Below the pieces are notes generated by a model that worked only from the letters and a program-made list of their open reading frames with translations, did no database searches and had not been told where the DNA came from. A program made the position numbers and the translations under genes. Shown in pieces: positions 9,881 to 17,787 of a DNA stretch of 64,000 nucleotides. How positions within the stretch are numbered: position 1 is the stretch's first letter; each line of letters opens with the position of its first letter. The DNA comes from Paenibacillus sp. J45TS6 (GTDB lineage: Bacteria > Bacillota > Bacilli > Paenibacillales > Paenibacillaceae), in the NCBI RefSeq assembly GCF_018403285.1, contig NZ_BOSJ01000018.1, positions 27,979 through 91,978 on the forward strand, read 5' to 3'.

Positions 9881-11233
9881 ATGGGACCAAATAAGACAAA
9901 CGAAAAAGGCACAGGAACCAGCGAACGGTTCTCTTCTTCAAAAGGATTTATACTAGCCGCAATTGGCAGTGCAGTAGGACTAGGTAATATGTGGAAATTC
10001 CCTTACATCACAGGGGAAAATGGAGGCGCAGCCTTCTTCCTATTATTCATTGCATGTCTGGTTGCAGTAGGACTTCCTGTTCTGCTTGCTGAACTTGCAA
10101 TCGGCCGGGCGGGCCGGGGAAGTGCAGCTTCATCCTTCGTAAAAGCAGGAGGAGGGAGAATATGGGGAAAACTAGGGTTTATCTCCGTTATTGCGCCTTT
10201 CCTTATCATGACGTTCTATATCTTAGTAGCCGGCTGGACTCTTCATTATGCTGTCCTGTCCTTTAGCGGGCAGATGACGACGGGTGTAGATTTTGATGCT
10301 CAGTTTGATAAGTTTACGGGAAGTTACTTGCCTTTAATCTGGGCATTTGTTGCGATGGCGATTGTTGCTTTGGTTGTTATAAAAGGAATATCTGGCGGAA
10401 TTGAGAAGTTTAATAAAGTTCTCATTCCTGGAATGCTTGTTCTGCTTGTTATTCTTATGATTCGTTCTATCACACTGCCAGGTGCGATGGAAGGTGTAAA
10501 TTTCTTCTTAGCTCCTGATTTCTCGAAGCTTTCTCCAGAGGCCGGACTTGTTGCACTCGGACACGCTTTTTTCTCCTTATCTTTAGGAATGGGAACGATG
10601 ATAACGTACGGAGCATTCGTGGATCGGAAACAATCGCTAGGATCAGCTACTCTTGCTGTAGGTGTAGGTGATTTGATCTATGCTTTCATAGCCGGTCTAA
10701 TTATCTTCCCGACGACATTTGCTTTTGGGATTGATCCGAGTTCCGGTCCAGGGCTTGTATTTGTAGCTTTGCCGGCTGCTTTCTCAGCAATGCCGCTTGG
10801 CTGGTTGTTCGGAGGTCTGTTCTTTATCTTGCTGGCAATTGCCGCGCTGACCTCTCTTGTATCCTTGCTTCAAGTACCGGTTACGCATGCGATGGAAAAA
10901 TGGAACTGGAGTCGTAACAATGCAGTGTGGATTATTTCCCTGCTGATCTTCTTGGTGAGTATTCCGTCAGCTCTTTCCATGGGTCTGATGAAGATTAATA
11001 TTGGGGAACGTAATTTCTTTGATTATGTAGATTTCTTTGCTTCAAACTGGCTGCTTCCCATTGGCGGACTCATTGTTACTCTATTTGCGGGATACTTTTG
11101 GAAGACCGCTGCAAAAGAAGCAGGCCTTACGACAAAATGGTTCCGCATCTGGCTGTTCATGCTTCGTTATGTAGCGCCGATTCTGATGATATTCGTATTT
11201 TTACATTCAACTGGAATTCTAAAATTAGAATAA
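9881..11233 (+). CDS. Neurotransmitter:sodium symporter (NSS) family transporter
   Basis: The start at 9881 is preferred because GGAGGG (9871-9876) sits five bases ahead; an upstream in-frame ATG (9869) overlaps that ribosome site. The 450-residue protein shows the LeuT-fold NSS signature GSAVGLGNMWKFPY near the N terminus, with the unwound first helix that binds substrate and sodium, and about eleven to twelve membrane spans. Bacterial members, such as YocR, import amino acids or related amines with sodium. The substrate cannot be read from the sequence. It stands alone between two terminators. The AT-rich 9650-9870 region upstream holds only its promoter, as far as visible. Confidence 0.92.
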   Translation: MGPNKTNEKGTGTSERFSSSKGFILAAIGSAVGLGNMWKFPYITGENGGAAFFLLFIACLVAVGLPVLLAELAIGRAGRGSAASSFVKAGGGRIWGKLGFISVIAPFLIMTFYILVAGWTLHYAVLSFSGQMTTGVDFDAQFDKFTGSYLPLIWAFVAMAIVALVVIKGISGGIEKFNKVLIPGMLVLLVILMIRSITLPGAMEGVNFFLAPDFSKLSPEAGLVALGHAFFSLSLGMGTMITYGAFVDRKQSLGSATLAVGVGDLIYAFIAGLIIFPTTFAFGIDPSSGPGLVFVALPAAFSAMPLGWLFGGLFFILLAIAALTSLVSLLQVPVTHAMEKWNWSRNNAVWIISLLIFLVSIPSALSMGLMKINIGERNFFDYVDFFASNWLLPIGGLIVTLFAGYFWKTAAKEAGLTTKWFRIWLFMLRYVAPILMIFVFLHSTGILKLE

Positions 11234-11262
11234 AGCAGGAACAAAAAAATATAATGAAATCT

Positions 11263-11298
11263 AAGGCTTCCCTTTTTTACAGGGGAGCCTCTTTTTAT
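11263..11298 (+). terminator. Intrinsic terminator of the NSS transporter gene
   Basis: Stem AGGCTTCCC/GGGGAGCCT (11264-11272 with 11282-11290) is followed by CTTTTTATTTT. Confidence 0.8.
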
Positions 11299-11423
11299 TT
11301 TCTTATGAAGATGGATAGCAACAAACAACAAATTTCGACAATTATCTCTGCGTGCATCTGCTATATTGAAAATACATCTTTGAAAGATAGGGTGAAACTG
11401 TTCCTTAGAGGGGAGTTTCTACA

Positions 11424-12452
11424 ATGAAAAGTTTGAGAAGAATGGAGTTATTGATCATAAGTCTGCTTATGATCGTATTGACTTTGATTATAATAATTTT
11501 GTTTTATATCCAGGGTAAAGAGCGTACCCCAATAGATCACAGTAGTCCGGAGATAATCACCGAATCCTATGAGACCAAGCAGAATACCTCCCTAGAAGAA
11601 AGTGGAGAACCGGTTAATCCCTATTTTCCTAATGATCTTGCTGTGCCGCTGACGTCTGATCAAGGCAGAATTAAGGATCAGCATTCTTTTGCGATACATT
11701 CGATTCGAAAAACTAGCATTTTGATCCACACGAATGAGGGTGAAAGAACGTTTAGCACACCACCTCAAAATAACAGTATGATACTTGAAGCATTCGGCGG
11801 CATTAATCTATCCAGCGCAAAAGCCGACATTCCAGAACCATCGGATGATGGGATTGTTTACATTCGTTTTCATGCAGAAGATGTAGTGTACTCGGTTGCA
11901 TATGATTTGAATAGCAATACGTATCTTCTAGGTGGACAAAGGTATTATGCTACATATAATACGATAGGATATATGAATTTATTTTGCCGGCCGGGCACAA
12001 TCTTAGCTACGCTCGGTGAAATGAGGATGACTGACATGGAGACGGAAGATGTCTCAAAATATGTTGTTAATCAAAGCGATCAGTACAAGACGAGTGCACT
12101 CAAGGTGCAAAATCAGAACTTTGCTGAATGGTATGATCACATCAAGGGAGATCCTAATTACAAACAGCAGATGCGTTTTTATTCGATTCGGGATGATAAA
12201 ATAAAGACAATTCTTGTAGATGAACAAAATGGTGTTTTATTTACAGGTTTAAGTGTTTTTTTTACAAAGAACGAGGTAGAGACTGCTGACGAAATATCCA
12301 TTGGTAGCAGTACGTATGATGTGGTAAGCCGGCTCGGAGAGCCGAGTAAAATGACCAGGAGCAAATGGAGCTACCAGGTGGATGAAGAGCATTATCTACA
12401 TCTGTATATGAAAGAGAAGAAGGTTCAGTACATGTCACTTTCATTTCTATAG
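11424..12452 (+). CDS. Membrane-anchored hypothetical protein
   Basis: I do not recognise the family. The 342-residue product has one N-terminal hydrophobic helix (about 9-30), after which the chain is hydrophilic and probably extracytoplasmic. The C-terminal 50 residues (IGSSTYDVVSRLGEPSKMTRS region) resemble the short repeat fold seen in SmpA/OmlA-like and related Firmicute surface proteins that start with I-G-x-T-x-x-x-V-x-x-x-L-G-x-P. AGAGGGGAG precedes ATG 11424. It is followed closely by two further uncharacterised genes on the same strand. Confidence 0.8.
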   Translation: MKSLRRMELLIISLLMIVLTLIIIILFYIQGKERTPIDHSSPEIITESYETKQNTSLEESGEPVNPYFPNDLAVPLTSDQGRIKDQHSFAIHSIRKTSILIHTNEGERTFSTPPQNNSMILEAFGGINLSSAKADIPEPSDDGIVYIRFHAEDVVYSVAYDLNSNTYLLGGQRYYATYNTIGYMNLFCRPGTILATLGEMRMTDMETEDVSKYVVNQSDQYKTSALKVQNQNFAEWYDHIKGDPNYKQQMRFYSIRDDKIKTILVDEQNGVLFTGLSVFFTKNEVETADEISIGSSTYDVVSRLGEPSKMTRSKWSYQVDEEHYLHLYMKEKKVQYMSLSFL

Positions 12453-12488
12453 GCTGGAATCATGATCGATATGTGGAAAGGAGCTATT

Positions 12489-13010
12489 ATGTTTGACCCA
12501 ACTGTTTTTGATAACTTAAAAGTAGCACTCGAGAATGAGCTGTATGATATGGACAATTTAGATCAGCGTGTACGCATAACTGGCAGAGTAGACCGGATGG
12601 AACTTGCTGTGATGTCACGATTATTTCGGATACAGTTTCAATTAACGGATGATAACCTGATTACGGGTGAAATCGAACTTGCGGCATCACTGCAAGAGCT
12701 GGCCTCCGAAATTTTGGAACAGAAAGGCGCGGAGCCAGGCTGTGTACTGACCATCAGATACAGAATGCCAATTTCAAACCCCGATAAAAACTGTCCGCAG
12801 ATTCAGCAGGTGATAGAGAGGATTTGGCCGGATCAGACGCTGACGCAGACGATCAGTTACGTATACGATCCAAGGAAGATATCGCCGATGCTCAGTACAA
12901 CCGAAATATTATTTCCTCGAAAAATTAACGAAGAACAAATGAATGATATTCCAGAACTAGCACTGTATGCAGTGCAAACAGTTCAGGAGCTGAGAGACCA
13001 AATAAAGTAA
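12489..13010 (+). CDS. Conserved hypothetical cytoplasmic protein
   Basis: The start at 12489 is chosen because GAAAGGAGC (12475-12483) sits at proper spacing; an earlier ATG (12462) has no ribosome site. The 173-residue product has no signal peptide or membrane span. The central part (RVRITGRVDRMELAVMSRL and on) alternates hydrophobic and charged residues, as expected of a beta-rich domain. No known motif is recognised. Confidence 0.75.
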   Translation: MFDPTVFDNLKVALENELYDMDNLDQRVRITGRVDRMELAVMSRLFRIQFQLTDDNLITGEIELAASLQELASEILEQKGAEPGCVLTIRYRMPISNPDKNCPQIQQVIERIWPDQTLTQTISYVYDPRKISPMLSTTEILFPRKINEEQMNDIPELALYAVQTVQELRDQIK

Positions 13011-13081
13011 TCTTTAAGCAAGGTTCCCTGAGCTGAATAACCGTGCTATAATCGAGTTTTGACAGGAGGAATGAATAAATA

Positions 13082-13717
13082 ATGGGCATTATGAAAATGA
13101 AACGCCGCTCACTCGATGCGCTGAAAGGAAACTGGGGAAAAGCCATCTTACTGACGGTCCTTATCTCCATAATCACCGTGCTTATCCCAACAGCGATGGA
13201 TATACAAAGAAGTGGAGGGGTTGAACCCTGGGTTAACGAGGAGGCACCTGGTTCTCTTTTTAGTTTTGTATATGAGATCGTATTGATGCCGTTTTATGTC
13301 GGCGTATCATGGTTCTACATCAGTCTTGTTAGGAAAGAAAAAGCGCAAATTCGCAATATTTTTAAAATATACCAAGACGGTAGATTAACCTTAAAGTTAA
13401 TATGGACGTATATTGTAATGATCTTCTTTATACTGTTATGGACTCTGCTGCTCATTGTTCCAGGAATTATTAAAAGTATTTCTTATTCGCAGACGTTGTA
13501 CATATTAAGGGATCATCCTGAATATTCAGCAACCCAAGCGATCACGGAGAGCAGAAGACTTATGGACGGATACAAGTGGAAATATGTTCTGTTCCTTCTT
13601 AGCTTTATTGGATGGTTTTTGTTAACAGCCGTAACCTTTGGACTTGCTTGGTTCTTTGTAGGGCCTTATTTCTCAGCAGCACAAGCTGTATTCTATGATG
13701 AACTTAAAGAGCAATAG
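13082..13717 (+). CDS. DUF975 family membrane protein
   Basis: This 211-residue protein has five to six membrane segments and the DUF975 pattern: an N-terminal ALKGNWGKAI, a central PFYVGVSWFYISL, and a C-terminal YKWKYVLFLLSFIGW / PYFSAAQAVFYDEL. DUF975 proteins are integral membrane proteins of Firmicutes without assigned function. The AGGAGG box lies about 13 bases before ATG 13082, a rather long spacing; ATG 13091 is further away, so the first is kept. Confidence 0.85.
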   Translation: MGIMKMKRRSLDALKGNWGKAILLTVLISIITVLIPTAMDIQRSGGVEPWVNEEAPGSLFSFVYEIVLMPFYVGVSWFYISLVRKEKAQIRNIFKIYQDGRLTLKLIWTYIVMIFFILLWTLLLIVPGIIKSISYSQTLYILRDHPEYSATQAITESRRLMDGYKWKYVLFLLSFIGWFLLTAVTFGLAWFFVGPYFSAAQAVFYDELKEQ

Positions 13718-13756
13718 ATAACTTGCGTACATCTCACCCTAAGACTTTTTAGAAAT

Positions 13757-13809
13757 GAAAAAGCTGACGCCTTAGGAAACTGAAGTTCCTAAAGCATCAG
13801 CTTTTTTAG
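13757..13809. terminator. Bidirectional terminator shared by convergent genes
   Basis: A long stem (AAAAAGCTGA...TCAGCTTTTTT, with an inner TAGGAAC/GTTCCTA helix) carries A-rich and T-rich flanks on both sides. The last nine codons and stop of the minus-strand serine hydrolase (stop at 13772) are encoded inside this hairpin. Confidence 0.85.
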
Positions 13810-14836
13810 TCCCTTGCTTTGCGGCAAGCAGAAGTTCCATCCCCATGGTAGTTGGGTTTGGATGGCTGTGATCGCGAATATTTGATAAGATCACCACACC
13901 AAACGGCAGATCAGGACGAAAACCAATGAAACTTTGATATCCATGAGTGCCAGCGCTGTGATAGAGGATTCCTTCTTGTGCATTCTGATGCCAGCCTAAC
14001 CCGATTCTGAACTGATTGTTTTTTTGGAAATAGTTTTTTTGGGTAATAGAATAAATATCAAAAATTTCCCTATTTGGATGTACACCCATATGGGCGGCAA
14101 GAAAAGTAAGCAAATCACTAGCAGTTGAACGGAGTGCACCCGTACCTGGAAAATCATTCAACTCTATTGGTGGAGCTGCCCGGTGTCCTCTGTATCCAGG
14201 AACGAGTCTTGTCATCCCTTCGTTTGTGAGATGAATTGAAGTGTCTGGCATTTCCAAGGGAATGGTAATCATGTCTTGTACAGCATGTTCATAAGAAGTC
14301 TGCATCTCTGTAGCAAGAATATGCCCAAGCAGACCGATCCCGGCATTGGAGTAACGGTAGGTCTTTCCTACACTTTCAGCGGAAGCGCGCCGTAAGTAGA
14401 AAGCCGCTTCAGACAAACTGAAAGTGGAACAGGAGTCACGGCTTTTCTCGGAATCAAATAAGTTACGGACTTTTCTCCAGATTTGCTTTTCCGGAAGACC
14501 GGAGGTATGCGTCGCCAGATGACGAAATGTAACCGGTGAGTCCGGAGGGAGAAGCGGGATATATTGACCTAATGAATCATTGATATCGAGGAAACGGTCA
14601 TGATGTAAATGTGCTAGTAATGTGGTCGTAAATAGTTTTGTAATAGACCCGATTTCATAGATAAGTTCACTGTAGTTCGTCGTAGTATAAGGATGGATAT
14701 CACCTATTCCATAGACTCGTCTTTCATTTCCGTACACGGTTCCAATGACAAGTACGGACTCTTTATGTTTGTTATAATAGGTTTCGAGATTCCGATTAAC
14801 CATACTTTGGATGATTTGTGACAAATACGGACTCAC
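13772..14836 (-). CDS. Beta-lactamase-family serine hydrolase
   Basis: The 354-residue protein begins at a GTG with AAAGGAGC at good spacing. It carries all class C/penicillin-binding-fold motifs: S-x-x-K (SITK in IGSITKLFTT), Y-x-N (RYSNAG) and H-x-G (HSAGTHG) near the C terminus. No signal peptide is visible, so it is probably cytoplasmic. Such proteins are esterases, D-aminopeptidases or peptidoglycan-related hydrolases; a true antibiotic-resistance role is not implied. Confidence 0.88.
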   Translation of the reverse strand: MSPYLSQIIQSMVNRNLETYYNKHKESVLVIGTVYGNERRVYGIGDIHPYTTTNYSELIYEIGSITKLFTTTLLAHLHHDRFLDINDSLGQYIPLLPPDSPVTFRHLATHTSGLPEKQIWRKVRNLFDSEKSRDSCSTFSLSEAAFYLRRASAESVGKTYRYSNAGIGLLGHILATEMQTSYEHAVQDMITIPLEMPDTSIHLTNEGMTRLVPGYRGHRAAPPIELNDFPGTGALRSTASDLLTFLAAHMGVHPNREIFDIYSITQKNYFQKNNQFRIGLGWHQNAQEGILYHSAGTHGYQSFIGFRPDLPFGVVILSNIRDHSHPNPTTMGMELLLAAKQGTKKADALGTSVS

Positions 14837-15058
14837 GATCGTTTTGCTCCTTTGGAAAAAAGTTGTATGTAGTTATTACGTTTATTTTATCTGAATTGTA
14901 ACCTCGTTGTCATTCAACAGATAGGGAATTCCTTTAATCTTATATCTGGGGCTAAGAAATAACCACAAATTATGACAATTCCCCTTTTACGTCAAGTGGA
15001 ATCGACAGCAGATTTAGAGGATCATGGCGTAAAAGAATCTATTACATTATAGAAAGAA

Positions 15059-15940
15059 GTGACAACCTTGAGAAGACAACGGAAACAAAAACGCCCCGTA
15101 TTTCGGGGAAGACAAGCAAGAAGAAGAATTCGTTATGATCGAGTATTGATCGCCGCGTTTATTTTGGCACTCTCGGTTTTTCTTATATGGAAGATTGGAA
15201 GTTTTGCTCTAGATCGATTCCCGCAAGTAGCAGAATCTTCGGTGGTAGTACAACAACCTAGTATGCTAGGGGGATTTACCGTTGTACCGATGGCGAAAAA
15301 AGAGCCTGTTCGGTTTAAGGGTAAAGTTCAAAAAGTTGCATACCTCACTTTTGATGATGGTCCAAGTAAATATACGAATGATATTCTTGATGTACTTAAA
15401 GAAAATAAAGTACAAGGCACCTTTTTTATGGTAGGTACGGAAATACATAAGTACCCAGATGCAGTGAAACGAATGGTAGAAGAGGGCAGCTATCCGGGTA
15501 TGCATACCATGACTCATGAATATCAGACTCTTTACAAGAGCGGAAGTTCAGCCAATTTTATAAAAGAAGTGAAGCAGGAACAAAAGATCATTCAAGATTT
15601 GACAGGATATAAACCGTTTTTGGTTCGTGCACCCTTTGGCAGTGCTCCGCAGATCGGCGAAAAGTTCCGAGGCGATATTGCGAAAGCACAGTTTAAGCTG
15701 TGGGATTGGACCACAGATTCTCTGGATTGGGATTTGCCGGGTAAACCGAAACAAGTCATTGCTAATGTAAAACGAGATGTGCGCAAGGATGTAGAAGTTA
15801 TTTTATTCCACGAAAAAGAGCAGACGGTGGAGGCACTTCCTGAGATTATCAAGCATCTGAAAAAGAAGGGGTATAAGATTGAAGTCTATAACCCGGAGAA
15901 TCATCTTGTTATGAATTTCAAAAATGATTTACGTTTATAA
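15059..15940 (+). CDS. Polysaccharide deacetylase (NodB domain), membrane anchored
   Basis: The product has a very basic N terminus, one membrane helix (about 29-49) and an extracellular NodB domain. All five catalytic motifs are present: TFDDGP, H-x3-H (HTMTH), RAPFGS, the W-x-x-DSLDW block and LFHE. Enzymes of this type remove N-acetyl groups from peptidoglycan GlcNAc or other polysaccharides, often giving lysozyme resistance. Two starts compete: GTG 15059, and TTG 15068, which has the better distance from AGAAGTG. The next gene (ykyA) begins 25 bases after its stop, so the two may be cotranscribed. Confidence 0.9.
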   Translation: MTTLRRQRKQKRPVFRGRQARRRIRYDRVLIAAFILALSVFLIWKIGSFALDRFPQVAESSVVVQQPSMLGGFTVVPMAKKEPVRFKGKVQKVAYLTFDDGPSKYTNDILDVLKENKVQGTFFMVGTEIHKYPDAVKRMVEEGSYPGMHTMTHEYQTLYKSGSSANFIKEVKQEQKIIQDLTGYKPFLVRAPFGSAPQIGEKFRGDIAKAQFKLWDWTTDSLDWDLPGKPKQVIANVKRDVRKDVEVILFHEKEQTVEALPEIIKHLKKKGYKIEVYNPENHLVMNFKNDLRL

Positions 15941-15964
15941 ATAGATACAGGAGGATTTTATTAT

Positions 15965-16642
15965 ATGTGGTCAAAAGGGAAGCTGGGTGCTCTGCTGATG
16001 GTATGCATGGTACTCCTTGCAGCCTGCAGTAAAGAGGATGCGCTTAATACGATGAAAACCATGGAAGATACGGTGAACACTGAGAATCAGATGCAGGAGC
16101 ATTTACAGCAGATTGCGAATTTAGAAGGACAAGATCTAGAATTATATGATCTGATTATGGAACAAGGTAAAGAGGCGGATGCGAAGCTGGATGATTTGCT
16201 AGAAGATGCCCTGAAGCATGTAGATGATCGCAAGGAGCACCTGGAATCAGCCAAACAGATTATGGATGCGGCTAAAGTGAAAAGTAAATCATGGAGATCG
16301 GCTTTGGATATCTATAATAATGATGCGAAAGAGCAGGAAATGTACCAAAAGGCAGACCAGCTATGGAATGATTATGAAGCTCGTCAGGCGACATTCGGTG
16401 AGTTTTATGAGCAGTACAATAAGAGCCTGGCAAAAGATAAAGAGTTGTACGTCCTGCTGGAAGAACAAGATGAAGCCATTTCATTATCCAAGCTGAAAAG
16501 CAAAGTGAGCGAACGTAATAAAGCTTTTGCGAAGGCGAATAAATTGAAACAGCAATTCAATCAGGAAACGTCTGTTTTTAATAAAGAGCATGAAAGTTTT
16601 GTAGCAGAAATGCAGCAACACTTATCCAAAAATAAAAAATAG
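15965..16642 (+). CDS. ykyA: YkyA-family cell-wall lipoprotein
   Basis: The 225-residue protein has a lipoprotein signal with lipobox LAAC (cysteine about residue 21) followed by a long, charged, heptad-rich helical region, as in the YkyA family of putative cell-wall-binding lipoproteins. AGGAGG lies ahead of ATG 15965. It follows the deacetylase gene closely, which supports an envelope role. No enzymatic motif is seen. Confidence 0.88.
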   Translation: MWSKGKLGALLMVCMVLLAACSKEDALNTMKTMEDTVNTENQMQEHLQQIANLEGQDLELYDLIMEQGKEADAKLDDLLEDALKHVDDRKEHLESAKQIMDAAKVKSKSWRSALDIYNNDAKEQEMYQKADQLWNDYEARQATFGEFYEQYNKSLAKDKELYVLLEEQDEAISLSKLKSKVSERNKAFAKANKLKQQFNQETSVFNKEHESFVAEMQQHLSKNKK

Positions 16643-16651
16643 ACAGGTCAA

Positions 16652-16686
16652 GGGCAGTCCGCACATCGTTGTGGCTGTCTTTTTTA
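16652..16686 (+). terminator. Probable terminator after ykyA
   Basis: An imperfect stem (GGCAGTC with GGCTGTC, upper part mismatched) precedes TTTTTTA. The 110 bases after it hold a TATAAT-like box (16782-16795) but nothing else visible. Confidence 0.55.
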
Positions 16687-16813
16687 TGGGCGGTCTTCAT
16701 TTACATGCTGGCGTCCTTCGTGAAACGGCTCGAAATGGAACTTCTACTGGTCGTATGGAGCGGGCTTCTTTATAATGTAAGATATAATAGATAACAGATT
16801 GGAGTACATGGGC

Positions 16814-17695
16814 TTGAAAACATTCAAGAAAGTTTATGTTGAGATTACAAGTATCTGCAATTTAGCTTGCAGCTTCTGCCCACAGACGAAGCGACAAGCA
16901 AAGTTCATGGATTTGAATACATTTAATAACATACTTGATCAAATTAAACCACATACCCAACATATTTATTTGCATGTTAAAGGTGAACCTTTGCTTCATC
17001 CGAAGCTTGATCAGCTCCTTGATGCAGCTGATGCGAAAGGCTTCAAAGTTAATATGACGACGAATGGAACGTTAATTGAAAAGGCGAGACATCGTATTCT
17101 TGGGAAACCTGCAGTGAGACAAATGAACTTTTCTCTCCATAGTTTTGATGGTCATGAGGGAAGTGAGGATCGCGAAGGATATCTCTACCGTATCATTGAC
17201 TTTGTACGAGAAGCGGTCAATCAAGATATTATCGTTTCGTTCCGGCTTTGGAATCTAACCGAGGACAATATGACAAACCTGCAAAAACAACGGAACCGGG
17301 AAACATTAGATATATTGGAACAGGAATTTGGACTTGATTTTAAGATTGAAGAGAAAGTAACACCAGGTAGTGGTGTGAAAATTGCCAAGAATATTTATTT
17401 AAATCAAGACCATGAATTTGAGTGGCCGAGCCTTGCTGCGGAAGAAGATGATGGAAAAGGCTTCTGCCACGGACTGCGTTCGCAGGCAGGTGTGCTCGTA
17501 GATGGAACGGTTATTCCATGTTGTCTCGATGGAGAAGGGGTAATTAACCTGGGGAATATCAATGCAACGCCATTCTCTGAAATCGTGGAGAGTAAACGTG
17601 CGAATGATTTATTTTATGGTTTTTCCCGCCGGGAGGCAGTGGAAGAATTATGCCGTAAATGCGGTTATCGCAAACGTTTTGGTGCCGGTGCATAA
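16814..17695 (+). CDS. Radical SAM protein with SPASM-like C terminus
   Basis: The N terminus has the radical SAM cluster motif C-x3-C-x2-C (CNLACSFC), binding a 4Fe-4S cluster that cleaves S-adenosylmethionine. The C-terminal part has further cysteines (GFCHG, PCCLDG, CRKCGYRKR) arranged like a SPASM or twitch domain binding an auxiliary cluster. Substrate is unknown; no peptide precursor gene is seen nearby. TTG 16814 has the best spacing from GGAG (16801-16804); ATG 16808 and TTG 16799 are in-frame alternatives. Confidence 0.88.
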   Translation: MKTFKKVYVEITSICNLACSFCPQTKRQAKFMDLNTFNNILDQIKPHTQHIYLHVKGEPLLHPKLDQLLDAADAKGFKVNMTTNGTLIEKARHRILGKPAVRQMNFSLHSFDGHEGSEDREGYLYRIIDFVREAVNQDIIVSFRLWNLTEDNMTNLQKQRNRETLDILEQEFGLDFKIEEKVTPGSGVKIAKNIYLNQDHEFEWPSLAAEEDDGKGFCHGLRSQAGVLVDGTVIPCCLDGEGVINLGNINATPFSEIVESKRANDLFYGFSRREAVEELCRKCGYRKRFGAGA

Positions 17696-17727
17696 AACTT
17701 ATGATAGCCTGGTCATCATGTTAAGAA

Positions 17728-17753
17728 AGGCGTCCTTAGGGGCGCTTTTTCTC
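17728..17753 (+). terminator. Intrinsic terminator after the radical SAM gene
   Basis: Stem GCGTCC/GGGCGC with a TTAG-containing loop is followed by TTTTTC. Confidence 0.7.
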
Positions 17754-17787
17754 ATAGACTGAGGATACGGAAAGGAAAGTATATCGA

